From positions 97,099,619-97,163,618 of the forward strand of contig NC_085047.1 of the NCBI RefSeq assembly GCF_963662255.1: 64,000 bases of DNA. Direction: 5' to 3'. A program made the translations under genes and the position numbers. The DNA is from Cinclus cinclus. Taxonomy: Eukaryota > Chordata > Aves > Passeriformes > Cinclidae. The notes beneath the pieces are model-generated. The model was given only the letters and a program-made list of their open reading frames with translations. It did no database searches and had not been told where the DNA came from. Shown piece by piece: positions 27,101 to 39,400 of the stretch. Position 1 is the first letter of the stretch. Each line of letters begins with the position of its first letter.

Positions 27101-28559
27101 TTACTGCATGTTCAAAAAGTACCCAAACACCAGAGACACATGCATCTCATTGACTAGGTGGGGAGTATGCATATAAATCTGCAACAACAAGAGAGAATGA
27201 TACCCTGATATACATAAGATGTTTCAGTGGCAGTTTCAGATTATTTTTATATCTAATGCATCACGGTTCAAAAATACCATAGAGAATAAAACATGTGAGA
27301 AAAAGAGATGGCTGAGGTGAATTGAAAAGAGAAGGCTACAGAGAAAAAAAAAAGACAAGTAGAAGACAAATGAAGAGCTTTCTGTGACAAATTTTCAGAC
27401 CTGCTTGAGATATCAAGCAGATATCAGTAATAAAATATCCAATTTCTACAAATTCTATGTAATATGCAAACAAATTATACATGTTAAAAGTTAAAACCTG
27501 GATATCTGAGAAGCACAAACTACTTTCCTGAGACTACTCATGGGATTAAGTGTTGTACAGTTTTGGGAATTTCAACAAAATGAATTCCATAACATTAATT
27601 TTTGTAAATATTATTAACAAAAACTTGCTTCCCTAAAATCTCCAATAAGCATTTTAGAAAAGCAGTCACTTTTTCTAGCTACTTCTAAAGCTTTTTCATC
27701 TCAATTAGCAGAGGGAACTGGGGAACATTGCTGTATACAAAAGAAAAAGTGTACTGAAAGCTATGTCAATTGTACCTGACTAGAAATATTTTCTTAGCGC
27801 CTTGTCAATTGTCAAATATTCCTGTCAACTTCAAAATGTCTTTTGTTCTTTAATTTATTTTGCCTGTGAAGAATCTGAGTCCTTGTTGGAAACGGAAGAC
27901 ACTTTCCCTTTGTTGGTGTTGGACAGGCACAACACACTACATTATCAGCAGCAGTCTCTTGTTTGCCTTGTCTAGTTCATAAAGTATTTGTGGGGGTAAA
28001 TCCTCCAGTGGCAGGATTGGCAGCACAATCTGCCTTTTAGCCCTTTGATGTAAGAAAGCACATCCCTTTAGTAATGTGATTTACTTCAGTATACATTCAG
28101 AATAACTACAAATAGGGCAATAGTTTGAAACAGATGCAAATCAGCATGTTCGAGTCAGATTTAGTAGGGGAATTAACGAGTAAAATATACTTTTACATTG
28201 AGGAAAAAGACAGAAACCACAACTGACCAACTACAGGCAGGGAACAGAAGTTACTGTCTAAGGGGCCCACAGGTTGCCTTAGCATAACATCAGTGAGGGT
28301 TCAGATTTGATCTCAACAAATGAAAGGATTAGTGAATCTGAGAAATGTCAGAGAAAACAAGATTACAGTGCATGTGATACGTAAAGAACTGAGGGTTAAG
28401 TATGCAGAGGACCCCTGCCAGGTCAGTTTGCTGGATCTGCTCTTTTTCTCTGAAGGCAGAGTAACCTACTAGCAAATCTTCATTGAAAATGCAATAATAA
28501 CTGTGTGCATTATGGTTCATCTTAGAAGCATTATAAATGTTACGTTGACAGGTGCAGCT
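24171..28559. other. Intergenic DNA, no gene recognised
   Basis: AT-rich DNA with no supportable exon or RNA gene. It contains a candidate regulatory block at about 24960-25330, listed separately. Confidence 0.5.
24960..25330. promoter_or_regulatory. Candidate conserved enhancer-like block (RFX X-box plus octamer)
   Basis: Within this block lies 'gtttgcaatggcaac' (25182-25196), an imperfect inverted repeat close to the RFX X-box pattern of two half-sites around a 2-3 base gap. A perfect octamer 'atgcaaat' follows at 25218-25225, the classic POU-factor site. The surrounding sequence lacks repeats and has the balanced texture typical of conserved noncoding elements. The motifs are seen directly. 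The enhancer role and the conservation are inference, and a chance occurrence cannot be excluded. Confidence 0.3.
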
Positions 28560-28639
28560 TTAAAGTGTGATTAATACAGAATTAGATGTGGGTAAGCTAA
28601 GAGAGGACTGAATGGTTGTGATAAGATAAGCCCCACAAG

Positions 28640-29095
28640 GACTAGGAATGGTTTGTCCATTGGGATGATTGCAACTGGCTGCTGCTGGGACTGGAGGACA
28701 CCACCAGCTCACCTGGGCTCCCCCACCTGTCCTTTCCCAGGGCCCAGCCCCCATATCAGACCCCAGGAGGGCTGACTCCCTCAGCCATGCTGCTGAGAGT
28801 CCATCGCAGCACTCGTTCTCCCTGCTTCCTGCATCATCATTACTATGGTGTGGTTTTTGGCCTAAACTGTCTGGAATAATGAGAGGATTATGCTGGATCC
28901 CACTAGAGTGCTTTTACTATAAAATGAGACTGGGGGATAAGTGACACTGCTGGAGTTGCCCTGTGGAGGGGTGCTAGGGTGAGCTGGCAGAGGGACCTAA
29001 ACAGAGTGGTTTAACAGAACACCCTCATTCCTTCTTTTCTCCACTGCCTCCGGACTGTAGCGTCAAGGGAAACTTCTCCAAACTCTGATTTTGTC
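28640..29095. other. GC-richer island, possible old LTR remnant
   Basis: This stretch is clearly richer in G and C than its surroundings. It contains a TATA-like 'ctataaaatgag' at about 28917-28928 and a C/T-rich patch before 29060. That combination would fit a decayed LTR or an ancient exon, but I cannot match it to a family. Open frames on both strands (for example 28669-28944 plus and 28560-28754 minus) have no recognisable domain. I have no confident alternative. Confidence 0.25.
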
Positions 29096-29305
29096 CCAGG
29101 CCTTGTTAGTTGGAATACTCCTATGTACAGTAAGAAATAAGCCAACGATTAAGCCAAGTGGCTGGTCAAGCATCTGGTACTGGAGCTTCCCATCTGGATG
29201 TCTTTCATACCCATGGAGGCAGCATATACATCTTAATTACAAAGCAACTGAGCTTATCCTGCCAGAGAATTAAAGATGGTTTTCTGAACTCCACTTTACC
29301 TATCA

Positions 29306-29515
29306 CAGGATCACAGAATGGTTGGGGTTGGAAGGGACCTCTAGAGGTCATCTAGTCCAAGCCCTCTGCTCAAGTAGGACCATCTAGAGCTTTTCATGCA
29401 GACTGTTTTTAAATATCTCCAAGGATGCAAATTTCACAGTCTCCCCAGGTAACCTGAGCCAGTGCTTGGTCACTCTGACCTGAAAAAGTGTTTTCTCGTG
29501 TTCAGAGGGAAATAC
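29306..29515 (-). mobile_element. CR1 LINE 3' end
   Basis: A minus-strand CR1 3' end of about 210 bases. Read on the plus strand it begins 'atcacagaatggttggg', continues 'ttggaagggacctctagagg' and 'tcatctagtccaa', then 'ccctctgctcaagtaggacc'. These are the reverse complement of the most conserved part of CR1 in birds. It is 5' truncated and among the better preserved copies here, suggesting a younger insertion than those at 3.6 and 10.5 kb. Confidence 0.95.
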
Positions 29516-31102
29516 AGTTTAATAAGTTTGGGAGATGTAGTGGAATACATATTTCTCTCCATTTACAACATAGCATAAAATTCAACCAGTATCTCAATCT
29601 TGCACCCTTCTAACAGGTGCATCAGTCACTAAGAACTGTTTGACATTAAAGAGGACTCAGTTTAATATATATTAGCAATTAAAACCCTACATCACACAAA
29701 TTCTTTTCTCAGAAATATTTGTGATAACATAAGCAACAACGAATTTGCTCACCTGAAAAATCTGCTTTGGTATCATATTTTAGCTATGTACAAAAGTAAG
29801 ACAGTCTTCACTTTTCAATTTACATTTATTTACATTATAATTTACATTTTTCCTATGTTACTTAGAAAGAAAAATGAAATTTAAAAACCAATGGCACAAA
29901 TATCTATATTTCTATGCAGCTATTATTATGTATATTTATATACACACACACCTTTATGGTATGCATGTGTACACACACATAGATACAGATATAGATGATA
30001 TAGATATACACCTGATGTTTCTAGACAAAGTAAAGCTTTATTGATAAGCAAGATTTGTCAGGGAGAATCTCTGACCTGGGTCAAGCTGATGAGGCAAAAC
30101 TGACAGGTCATGAGTGCCAAGACCTCCTTCAATTAACCCCACACCATGTGAATGGTATTAGCTAATTACTGGTTTAGATGTGTCCGGGGGATTGATCGTG
30201 TCTCTATTAGCATTTAGACAATGAAGTAGTTGTAAGTGAAGCTTACAGTATACCACTGCAGCCTATTACCTCTAACATGGTAAATACTGATACTTGAAAT
30301 ATTTTTAGCCATGTAAATTTTAGCTTTCAGGCAATAAATCAGCATGATGGCCAAAATACTATCATCAGTCATATGAACCTCCCTTCAAGGCTTCAGAGTT
30401 AGGGGTAAGCACACTAACATTTAATTAAAATACTAGCTACAGACCCTTCTCAAAAGAGCATGGAAGACAATGATTGATGAGAACGTTAACAGATGAAAAA
30501 AAATATGTGTAGCTTTTAAAATTATCTACAGACAATAAAATTTAAGGAAATGTATATTATCCATGTACAAATTACAAATCTAATACCATAACTAGATTTT
30601 TATGGCTGATTTGTCTACCTTTTCAAAATCCATCACCATCTTTATTTTACTTAAGAGATAACACATTTATAATTCCAATATTTATAATCTTTCTGGGCAA
30701 GACTACAAAGATAATGTCACTGAATTAGGTCTCAGAATTTTTTGTTCCTTTCTCTGCTTATATTCATTGGTTAAAATAATTTAATTTGCCTCTGTTAAAA
30801 GTGGGGGGGGTGGGAAGAAACATGACAACTGGAAAAATGGGAATGTTTCAAAAGTTTTTCCTCTTCTTGGTTCTCATAGACTTTGGAGGCACAGTAGCTG
30901 GGTACTGGGTAAACATAGAAATGCAGTTGCCAAATATTTAGGGGCATGGCTTGATCAGAAAATGGTACCTCTCTTAGGATCTACAGTTTAGGCCAAAAGG
31001 TTATTTTTGTTATCCCATTTTCAATATTAAGTTATAAAATATAAGGCTATTTAATTAGTGCAACAAAATTCATCAGTCTGTATGTTCATACACACAGACT
31101 GC
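29516..31102. other. Intergenic DNA with short CA/TA repeats
   Basis: Contains CA and TA-rich simple repeats at about 29935-30012 and a G-tract at 30803-30814. An everted pair of nuclear-receptor-like half-sites, 'tgacctgggtca', sits at 30072-30083. No gene or named mobile element is visible. Confidence 0.5.
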
Positions 31103-31734
31103 TGTCCTGATTTTGGCTGGGATAGAGCTCATTTTCTTCCTAGTAGCTGGTACAGTGCTATGTTTTGGATTCAGTGTGAGAGTAATGTCAGTAACACAGT
31201 GATGTCTTAGATGTTTGTGAGCAGTGCTTACAAAAAGCCCAGGACTTTCCAGTTTTCCATGCATAGCCAATAAGCAGGTGCACAACAAGCCAGGGAGGAA
31301 GCATGGTCAGGACAGCTGACCCAGACTGGCCAAAGGGATATTTCGTGCCATAGAACATCATGCTCAGTATATAAAGTGGGGGAGCTGGATGGGAGCAGCA
31401 AATCATTATTTGAGGATGGGCTGGATATTTGTCACTGGGTGGTTCAGGTTATTCTTCATCACTTGTCTGTCCTGGGGGTTATCTCCCTCTCTCCCTCCCT
31501 TTTTTATTACAATTGTTCTAAGTAGTAGTAGTATCAACAGCAGCAGCATTAGCATTATCCTTATTATTATCTGCTTATACTTTGTTTCAACTATTAACCT
31601 GTTTTTATTTTGACCCAGAAGTTCTATTTTCTTTTCTTCCACAATTCTCCTCCTTATCTCTTCAGTGCAGGGGGTGGGGAAATGAGTTCACTTTAAAGTG
31701 GCACTTAGCTGCCAGCTGGGGTTAAGCCACAGAA
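31103..31734 (+). mobile_element. Solo LTR of an endogenous retrovirus
   Basis: About 632 bases matching, in word order, a family of avian retroviral LTRs: 'gattttggctgggatagag', 'ttcttcctagtagctggta', 'gcagtgcttac', 'ggacagctgaccc', 'actggccaaagggatattt', a TATA box 'tatataaa' (31368-31375), an ATT/ATA-rich patch near 31500-31570, and a 3' end 'ccagctggggttaagcc'. The 5' and 3' ends are roughly inverted copies of each other, as expected for LTR termini. No primer-binding site or gag/pol/env sequence follows, so it is a solo LTR left by recombination. Flanking 'ctgc' (31099-31102) and 'ttgc' (31735-31738) could be a 4-bp target duplication with one change, but this is weak. Ends are accurate to a few bases at best. 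Confidence 0.88.
31368..31375 (+). promoter_or_regulatory. TATA box of the solo LTR
   Basis: 'tatataaa' lies after 'gctcag', about 265 bases into the LTR, which is the expected position for the U3 promoter of this family. The LTR could in principle start a plus-strand transcript running away from ANOS1 across the intergenic region. No transcript evidence is available here. Confidence 0.7.
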
Positions 31735-34700
31735 TTGCTATAAGCAGTTCCCTGTGTATGATGGTTTTCTCCCAGTTGTGACCTCTGAGTAGTAGATAGA
31801 CTTCAGCCTCCTCAGCTGTCCCTGCCTCTGCTCAGGATAAGGAAATCTGGAGCTCCTATTTCCCAGTGAGTATGTTCCTGGTCCAGAAGAAAGACCAGCT
31901 GTGGTGTGAGACACCATTGAGAAATATGCTTCTTTCTTTCACAGAAGATACATGAAGGAAAACCCTGGTTACAAGGCGTAGCAAAAGTACTCTACTGATG
32001 GTTGTGTGCTTTGATAGCAGCAAAGGATTTGTGTCCTAAGACCTGGAAAATAAAGAGTGGGAAAAGAAAATTTGGAGCAGGTGAGCAGATGGTGCTGGTG
32101 CCTCGTGAGGAGAAGAGTAGTGGTTTTGTGAAGAAATCTGAAATTCAGAGCTCCATTAAGTTTTGGAGCAGGCGTGCCCCTCTGAGCAGCATAGGGCAGT
32201 GGCCACAGTAAGGGCTCACATGTAAACCATTACTTCTTTAAAAAAGAGAATGTAGTTTTTAATCAGTTTTACTCAAGGCACTGAAGTTACACCCATAACA
32301 TTAGGATCCTTTAATAGACATGTCCACAAGAAAGAGTATAGCAATGCTTGTAGGAGGAAAAGAATATTCTTCAACTAGAGTGGACTTATGCTTTGAATTT
32401 TTATAACACATTAAATTAGATTGAAAAACTTGATTTTTCAGAGCACAACAAGAAGCTGGGCTTGGATTAACTCCCATTTGGTTTCCTTTCTATATGCAAA
32501 CACCTAGTGCAGAAAAAAAAAAAACTGAAGTAGAACTACGAAAAAGCCTCAAAAAACACCTGCATCCACTCAGATTTTTCTGTTTTTTTTCTCCTTACAT
32601 GAGAAGGTCACTCTCAATGGGAATTCAGGGAACGTATTTTTCTTAAAAAGGGTTCTCCATCTAACATTTCTGCACCTGAAAATACCAGTTAATGTAAACT
32701 AAAATATTTGCCTAAAAACTTTTGGATTTCTATGAATCTATAATAAAAATGTTTATCAAAACCAGAATAAAATTGCCAGTGAGAAGAACAAGGCAAAGGA
32801 TTACATCACAGAGCAGACTTACAGCTTGGTCTCCATCATTGCAAGCAGGTATTTGAACAATAAAATTTTACATTTTATAGGCTGGATGTCTGCTTTTCTA
32901 CAGCCAGACTTGTTCCCATGTAGAATAAAGCATGGAAGTTCTCCAAATAATCCTTACTTTTTCTGGGTGGAGGATTTGATAGAGTGAGAGAGAAATTGTG
33001 TTCCCAGTTTGATCTGTGCTTTACTAGCTACCCTGAAGTAAAAAATAATCTCTTTCCCAATACATGTGAAGAGAAACAAAGTGGTTTATAACAATCCTTG
33101 CCAATGTTTTATTGCAAACACGAATGCAGCAGGATTATTGACCTCTTTTGACCTTTTGACCTTGGTTAACTACATCTTTAAAAAAATACCATTTGCTCCA
33201 TGCATTTTTCTCCATTAATAGCAGTAATTTTTAACCTTGTTGTATTTGTTCAGCATAGTTCAATCAGGACTAGGGAGAAAATAAATGTTGTAAGCATAGC
33301 TGGTGGCATTATGAATACTGAGCTTTATAATTGAAAAAGATGTTTACAGATAGTATTTTCTTTCCTTTTTTTTATACTTTATACTACAAGAAAAAATATT
33401 ATTATATAAGTTGGAGAAGAGAATAAAAGATTGTTATTACTATTTTGAAATCATCACAATTTTCACACAAAATTGTAATCAGAGGTATCATTAAAGTATA
33501 TAAGAATTATCCCGTATTTTTGTTAATAACCTAAAATAAAACCAGTATGTATGTCATCAGGTATGTGACCTTTAGATACACAATCTCTTCTTTCACCTAA
33601 TGTCCCAGCTTCTTGCTTAGGTGTTGGCTTTAGTGACACAAAGCACAAATTTGATGACACAATGAAAGGCTGGAAGCTCCTAATTAATTATAGCCATAAA
33701 AAGATTCATATTTGTCTTTGCACACAGTGCCTATACTTATATTTTAACTGAGACAGATTGAATACTTCCATGTACTTTTAGACATCACAATAATTTTAGG
33801 AAGCAAATTTACATTTCAAACTTTTCCTTTTTTCTTCTAAGAGTGTGTCACATGGATATATTTCCCCCTGTCCAGTTCTTTACATAAACACCGACTTTAT
33901 CAACACTCAATATCACAGAGGTTTGTCCCTTTTTTCAAAGCCAGAGAAACAATACTCCACTGCTTTGGTTTTACTGCTCCTGACAGAAATTATTTAAAAT
34001 AACACAGTATATTAATCCATTCATCTTGGTCTTAATTTTTGAATGTAAATATGTTGCCATTTCAGTCTGAGGTCTAGTATATCCCGAAAGCCAGAAGTGA
34101 AGAAATATGGGCAATGCTATAGGAACACCTCCCTTCCAGTCCCACTGATTCACTGAGCTGTAAGGGGTACTAAGTCTTCTACAAGATTAGCTACAGAAGA
34201 TATTAAGGATATAGGCCACCAGTGTTTTGTTCTAAGAGCAGTTCCAGCACAAGAGTCAGCTGCACTTGTGTTGTCAGAAACCACAAATTTCCTGCTTTCA
34301 TTACAGTACTGATAACATCAGAGCTACCAGGGCCTGTGAAGAGTAATACACTTCATAGGTAAAGATCTTTTATCTGAGACAAATGATGTGCAAGGCCATA
34401 ATAAAATGCACTGTTTTACAAATGGGAAATAAAAATCCATCACATATTTCAGTGTGAAACAAAGTCTCAGGTAATTTGAGATTTTATGTCAATCTAATGG
34501 CACTCATGAGCAAAACAGCTATTTAAATGGGGGAAAGAGTTGAGGAAAGGATAACACCCACAATTGCAGGTTTTTCAATTTAAAAAAATGAAAAAAAAAT
34601 ACCTTTCAGATGTAATACAAGATAGACGATACTGCATACTCTGATACTGTAACAACTGATGGACCAAAATATTCTTCAAACAAATATTTATCTATCTGAT

Positions 34701-36440
34701 AAGATGGAGGCAGTTTTGGAAAAGTATTCAACTCTTCTATAAAGTCTTTATCATGAATTGATATAAATTAAATCACTCAGTATCTCCAACCCCTTGGTTG
34801 CCTTTTCAAAAAGGAAAGGGGGGGAAAAAAAAAAGCATTGTTTTGCATTAACTATAATGTAATGTATGATTTGTCTGGTGTTAATGAATTGTACTGCAAT
34901 GTGATCAATCAATTTCTTCCAGAAGTATTCCAAAATTCCACATCTATTCCTTGGATTAATAAATAATTTAGTATGAAAAAAAGAGAGCAGAAAAGTAGAA
35001 ATTTAAGAAACTAAACTAATCAAAGTGCTTTCTTTTAAAATTAACTTGCTTTTTCTATACCAAACCTTAAAAAACTCCCATCTACCAGGTGTGTATATTT
35101 AATGCTGTTTAGCTTTTTTACTGAAATACCAACAAGCAAGACACGCAACCTTAGTAATTACAAAGTACAGTGCAGCAATTCCTTGTGCTGATTAATCCTG
35201 ATATATTGGTATGTTGCTCTTTGAATCCAGAGGTCAGTTCTTTCAATGAAATTCAAGTGGATTTCTTAACTTTTTTTCCTGAAATACTGCAATGCAGAAA
35301 TACTGAGATTTTGTTAAAAATCTTAAGCTCCTTCAATGCCATTCAAATAATAAAATCCTAACCTCTATCTGGCCCTGTTTTACCAGTTTATGAAGTGGAG
35401 CTAGACACCTTCATTAGCCTCTCAGCTAAGTATGCAAAACCTGAGTGTTAGCCAGTGTTCCCAGTACAGAGCACTCTTTATGAATAACCTGGGAAATATT
35501 CAGGGAGAGAATGTGCCTTGCTCTCAAATCATTCCAGAAATCCTCTCTTGCTTCATAAAACCCCTGGATTCCACCTCTGGCTGATGCAATTTAGAGTCTG
35601 CTTCAAGGATTCAGGGGAGAACAGTAATTGATTACTGCTTTCTTCTTCTGTTTTATTTTCCCTTTGTCCCTCCCTTGGGTTATGCAAAGCAACAATTTAT
35701 AACAGAATTTGGATTAAACAGCTCTGGAAAATACCCAGTTCATGAAGTGCAATAGCTATGAAATGCCATCATATCATTAATGGCCAGAAATAGCTATGTT
35801 ATATGTTTCTTTTGAAATAGCAGCAGCAAGTTACATAAATGTTTCTGTACATGATTAATACCTTATTATGTAATGAATGTCAGTGCTCACACTATTAGTA
35901 GTAAATGTCCTTATAGTAACCTGTAAAAATGGTTATAATGTATAATGTAATATCATTTAAGCACGTTTTTGTTATGGAAATATCCTGAAATGCTACTACA
36001 CTCAAACTATGTTTGTAATTCTAGAACGACTTTTTGTAGTTAAAATACTGGTTCTTATTTGATCAGTATTGTGAATAGGAGTCATGTTACTGCTCAGATA
36101 GCATCTGCAGTTCTGCAAATATCTGTGTGTTATTTTGAAACCACCTGAATACCACTTTTATTATAGCAACATTGACTTCCAGCCTCACTAGTTTGACTTA
36201 ACAAATGAGAACACTTTTAGCATTCAGCACACAGCTTTTGGTTAGATTTTGCTGAATAAACACAACAAAACTAACTAGAAGGGGATGCTTCTCACTTCCA
36301 CAGTTATTTGCCTGCTGAAGGTAAATTTCTTATTAGCTGTGAAGAACTCAGATTTAATATTCAGCGATGTATATTTTTAAAGAAGTTCAGTCAGCCTCTA
36401 ATCCACCAAAATCCTACAAAATGCATATTTAGAAAGATTT
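31735..36440. other. Intergenic DNA, no gene recognised
   Basis: No exon or named repeat could be supported. The first 480 bases after the LTR (to about 32215) are slightly richer in G and C and might be unrecognised insertion-associated sequence, but I see no retroviral protein motif in them. The half-site array at 33139-33162 is listed separately. Confidence 0.5.
33139..33162 (-). promoter_or_regulatory. Array of three AGGTCA half-sites (DR2 plus DR4)
   Basis: Three exact 'tgacct' hexamers (AGGTCA on the minus strand) start at 33139, 33149 and 33157, all in the same orientation, with spacers of 4 and 2 bases. Direct repeats of AGGTCA are the known binding pattern of nuclear receptor dimers: DR4 for thyroid-hormone and liver-X receptors with RXR, DR2 for retinoic-acid receptors and COUP-TF. 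The third half-site is followed by 'tgg', giving an extended monomer site, and 'ggttaac', an HNF1-like half-site, follows at once. The motifs are certain, but use as an enhancer is inferred. Confidence 0.4.
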
Positions 36441-36461
36441 GGGGGGGGGGGGTGGGGGGGG
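36441..36461 (+). repeat. G-tract (G12-T-G8)
   Basis: Twelve G, one T and eight G in a row. It has the capacity to form an intramolecular G-quadruplex on the plus strand. Length may be affected by sequencing or polishing error. Confidence 0.85.
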
Positions 36462-39400
36462 TCGGAGTGTTGTCAAGTGCCTGAAAGCTTACTTTAGATA
36501 GGAGTAGTTCAAAGCATTTACAACAAAGCCCTAATTTTTTTGTCATTTAACATTGTGGAGGTGAGTTTGGCTTTGAATTGAAGATGTTGTATCTGCCAAA
36601 GGAAAGTGTATATATCTCTAGGCTTGTTCCATTCATGTTTACATTAATTAAAAAAAAATGTTTTGCTTTAGGCTTACTTTATACTACAGATTATAGAGAC
36701 ACTTCAGCAGAAGTAAGAATTCTTGAAATCATTCACAGAATTATCTTAGATAAGACATAGAAAAACTTTGTGGTCCCCATTTTTCTATTAAAAAGCTCTT
36801 CAAATTTCTCTTTCTCTTTTACAAGGAGAGCCATGCCCTCAAGAAGATAGTTTATTATTATGCTCAGCAGTGCTGATGGTACTAATTCTCCAAATTGTTC
36901 TGAGATGGGTGAAGGAGTTATGGAAATGGAAGGAGAAAACACAGTGGGGATCAGGTGATTTCAAAAAGAAGGATATTTTAGTGTTTTCATGGCTCTAGAC
37001 TATAGAGATTTTCCCAATAATTATCAGATTTCTATTTTTGAACCAGGCACACCTGCAGTGACCTGTATGGCCCCCTTTAACAGTAGTGGACTGTCATTGT
37101 CTCTGTTGGCTCATTATGTGTAAGTACAACAAAAAAGAAGGGCATATTTGTTGATAGGGATTTTATAATGTGGGAGTTGCAGAGACAAATATAAAAGAAT
37201 TTAGAAAATAATAAAAAAGAGTAGTGAAAAATAAGCTATATATAAATAGCTATTAGAACATTTGGGGTACCAATCTTCGTTTCTTCAGGAGGAAAGGAAA
37301 ATCATAGATGTAGAGAGCCTTGTCATATGTTTTTTATACACCAGTCATAGTTGCAGCTAGAATACCTCCTAACCATATCGAACTATTGCTTTAGTAGGGA
37401 GGTGACTTAAAGACAAAGAAGTAAGGAAAAGGGAAAGGAAATTAAGTAAGGAAAAACTCTCTCCTGGGTTACCTTTAGCATAAAAATCTTTGCATTTGGG
37501 GTCCCAGATGATGTGAGTGTCAGCTATGGAGAAACATGCAGCATGAAGCAACTTTTCATTAAAAAACACTCTTCCAAAACCCTAGCAGAGTTTTGAAATC
37601 TCCTAATCCAACATGCTGCTGAGCAGTATTTGTAGGGGGAACAGTGCAGCTCCAGCTTCAATGGGATCAACATGCAGTCACTTCAAAATGCCTGGAATAC
37701 TGATGAGGTAATTACTAGTAATGCTAATACTACAATTTGTAAGTGAAGTCTGAGGCACCTGGAGTCATCTGTGGTTGCAGAAGTTTTGTTCACTGGTGTG
37801 AACACTGCTGTGATACCCAAAGCTTGGTGTAAGCATGGGTAACAAATCAAGGAGTTTCACTAACTCAGTTATTTCTATCCCTACAAATGGTAGATTCAGA
37901 CAGATACTTTTTCTCCAACTTGAATGGAAAGGTCACAGGGGAGCCAAATTTTTTGGTCATTCCATAAGCATTGAATTGTCATTGGGGTTTCTCAAATTCC
38001 AAGGCTCTGTTTGCCCTTACTGAAGACTGCTCTATCTCACACATACATGAATTCTCAAAGGATAAAATCTCTGTTCATGCTTAGGGCAAAAATGAAAAGC
38101 TTGTTCATTTGTGGTGATATAAAAGCTTAGGCCAGAGTTTTTAAGCACACAGGACAATACTCTCAATAGTATTGTTAACCACAGAAAGTTACAACAGCAA
38201 AGAAGAAGCAACTCAGTGGGGTAATGTAAACACATGCTGGGGAAGTAAGGGATGATTTTAAGAAATGAAGGAAGTTAATGTTTTGGGTTAATGATAATTT
38301 TCTGGAAATTCTTGGGAGGTCTAATTTTATTCTGAGTGATCTTTTATTTCTTATGATTGCAAGGTTTCTGAATCTCCCTCCCCCCCCGCCCCCCCCAACA
38401 CACACAAATCTGGTGCCATGCACTATATAGCTGTGTGAAGAAATGAAGCTCTCTGTAGGAATAGCTCACAATTTTCTCTGCATTCCAGTGAAGCCAGTGT
38501 TGGAATGCCACTGAGGTCCTGGCATCTCTGCTTTTAGTAGGTGGTTGGATGGAAAAAAAGCCTTTTGGGAGGCTCTACCTAGAAGACAGCAGTAGCAACA
38601 CAGGGATTACCACTGTCAGAGTTGTGCATTTGGCTCACCCCACCCATGCATGTGTGTTTACTAATGGAGTAATTTGATTACTTTGTAAAAGGTGCACTCA
38701 TTGCTTGCTTGGTTTAATAATCAAGGATCTGAAAAGTAGAGTATTTATATGGTAGGGTTTAGATTATCTGCCTTTATGCTTATGTTTCTTTTAGTGCTCT
38801 CCCTTCTCAATATCCTATTAATCCACTGCTGTTTGAATCCTTCGCCTCCTCGGCCCTGCCTTTGGTGCTGTTCTCCTCCCATCTTTCACCACCCTTTGTT
38901 TGTTACAAAAAAAACATGATCATAGTTACACACCTGCTGTTCTCATTTCATGATAACATCAGAATACTACTTTCCCAGCAATGTGAAACCGACAGCAGTC
39001 AGAGCTTTCTGTTACATTTTTCTTGTTTTTTGTGCATCTTTTTGAATATTTGACATGAAGTGAAAAGCAGTCTTTTACATTACCATTGTTTTGAACAAGC
39101 AAGGTTCTTATTTCTTTGAAGATAAGAACAAAAAAACTATTCTTTGGGCATATCTTTTCTATTCTGCTCTATAATGACAATATTGACTCTTCTCATGCCA
39201 TTAGATCATCTATCTTGGGGCCAGGGCAATAAAGATGCTTAATTTGCCTCTCACCTAACCTTGACATTTATTTAAAAATATGTGATGTGTTATTGGAGAA
39301 GCACATATACCATCATCACCTCCCTTCATTTCAGATTATCTAAAATGCATGTCCCTGCTCATACTACCTTTACCCCTCTTTTCTCTAAGTTATTTCAAAG

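Noticed and set aside
31735..32215. Sequence after the LTR considered as a retroviral leader or gag region
   Set aside because: No primer-binding-site-like TGG start directly after the LTR and no recognisable retroviral protein motif.
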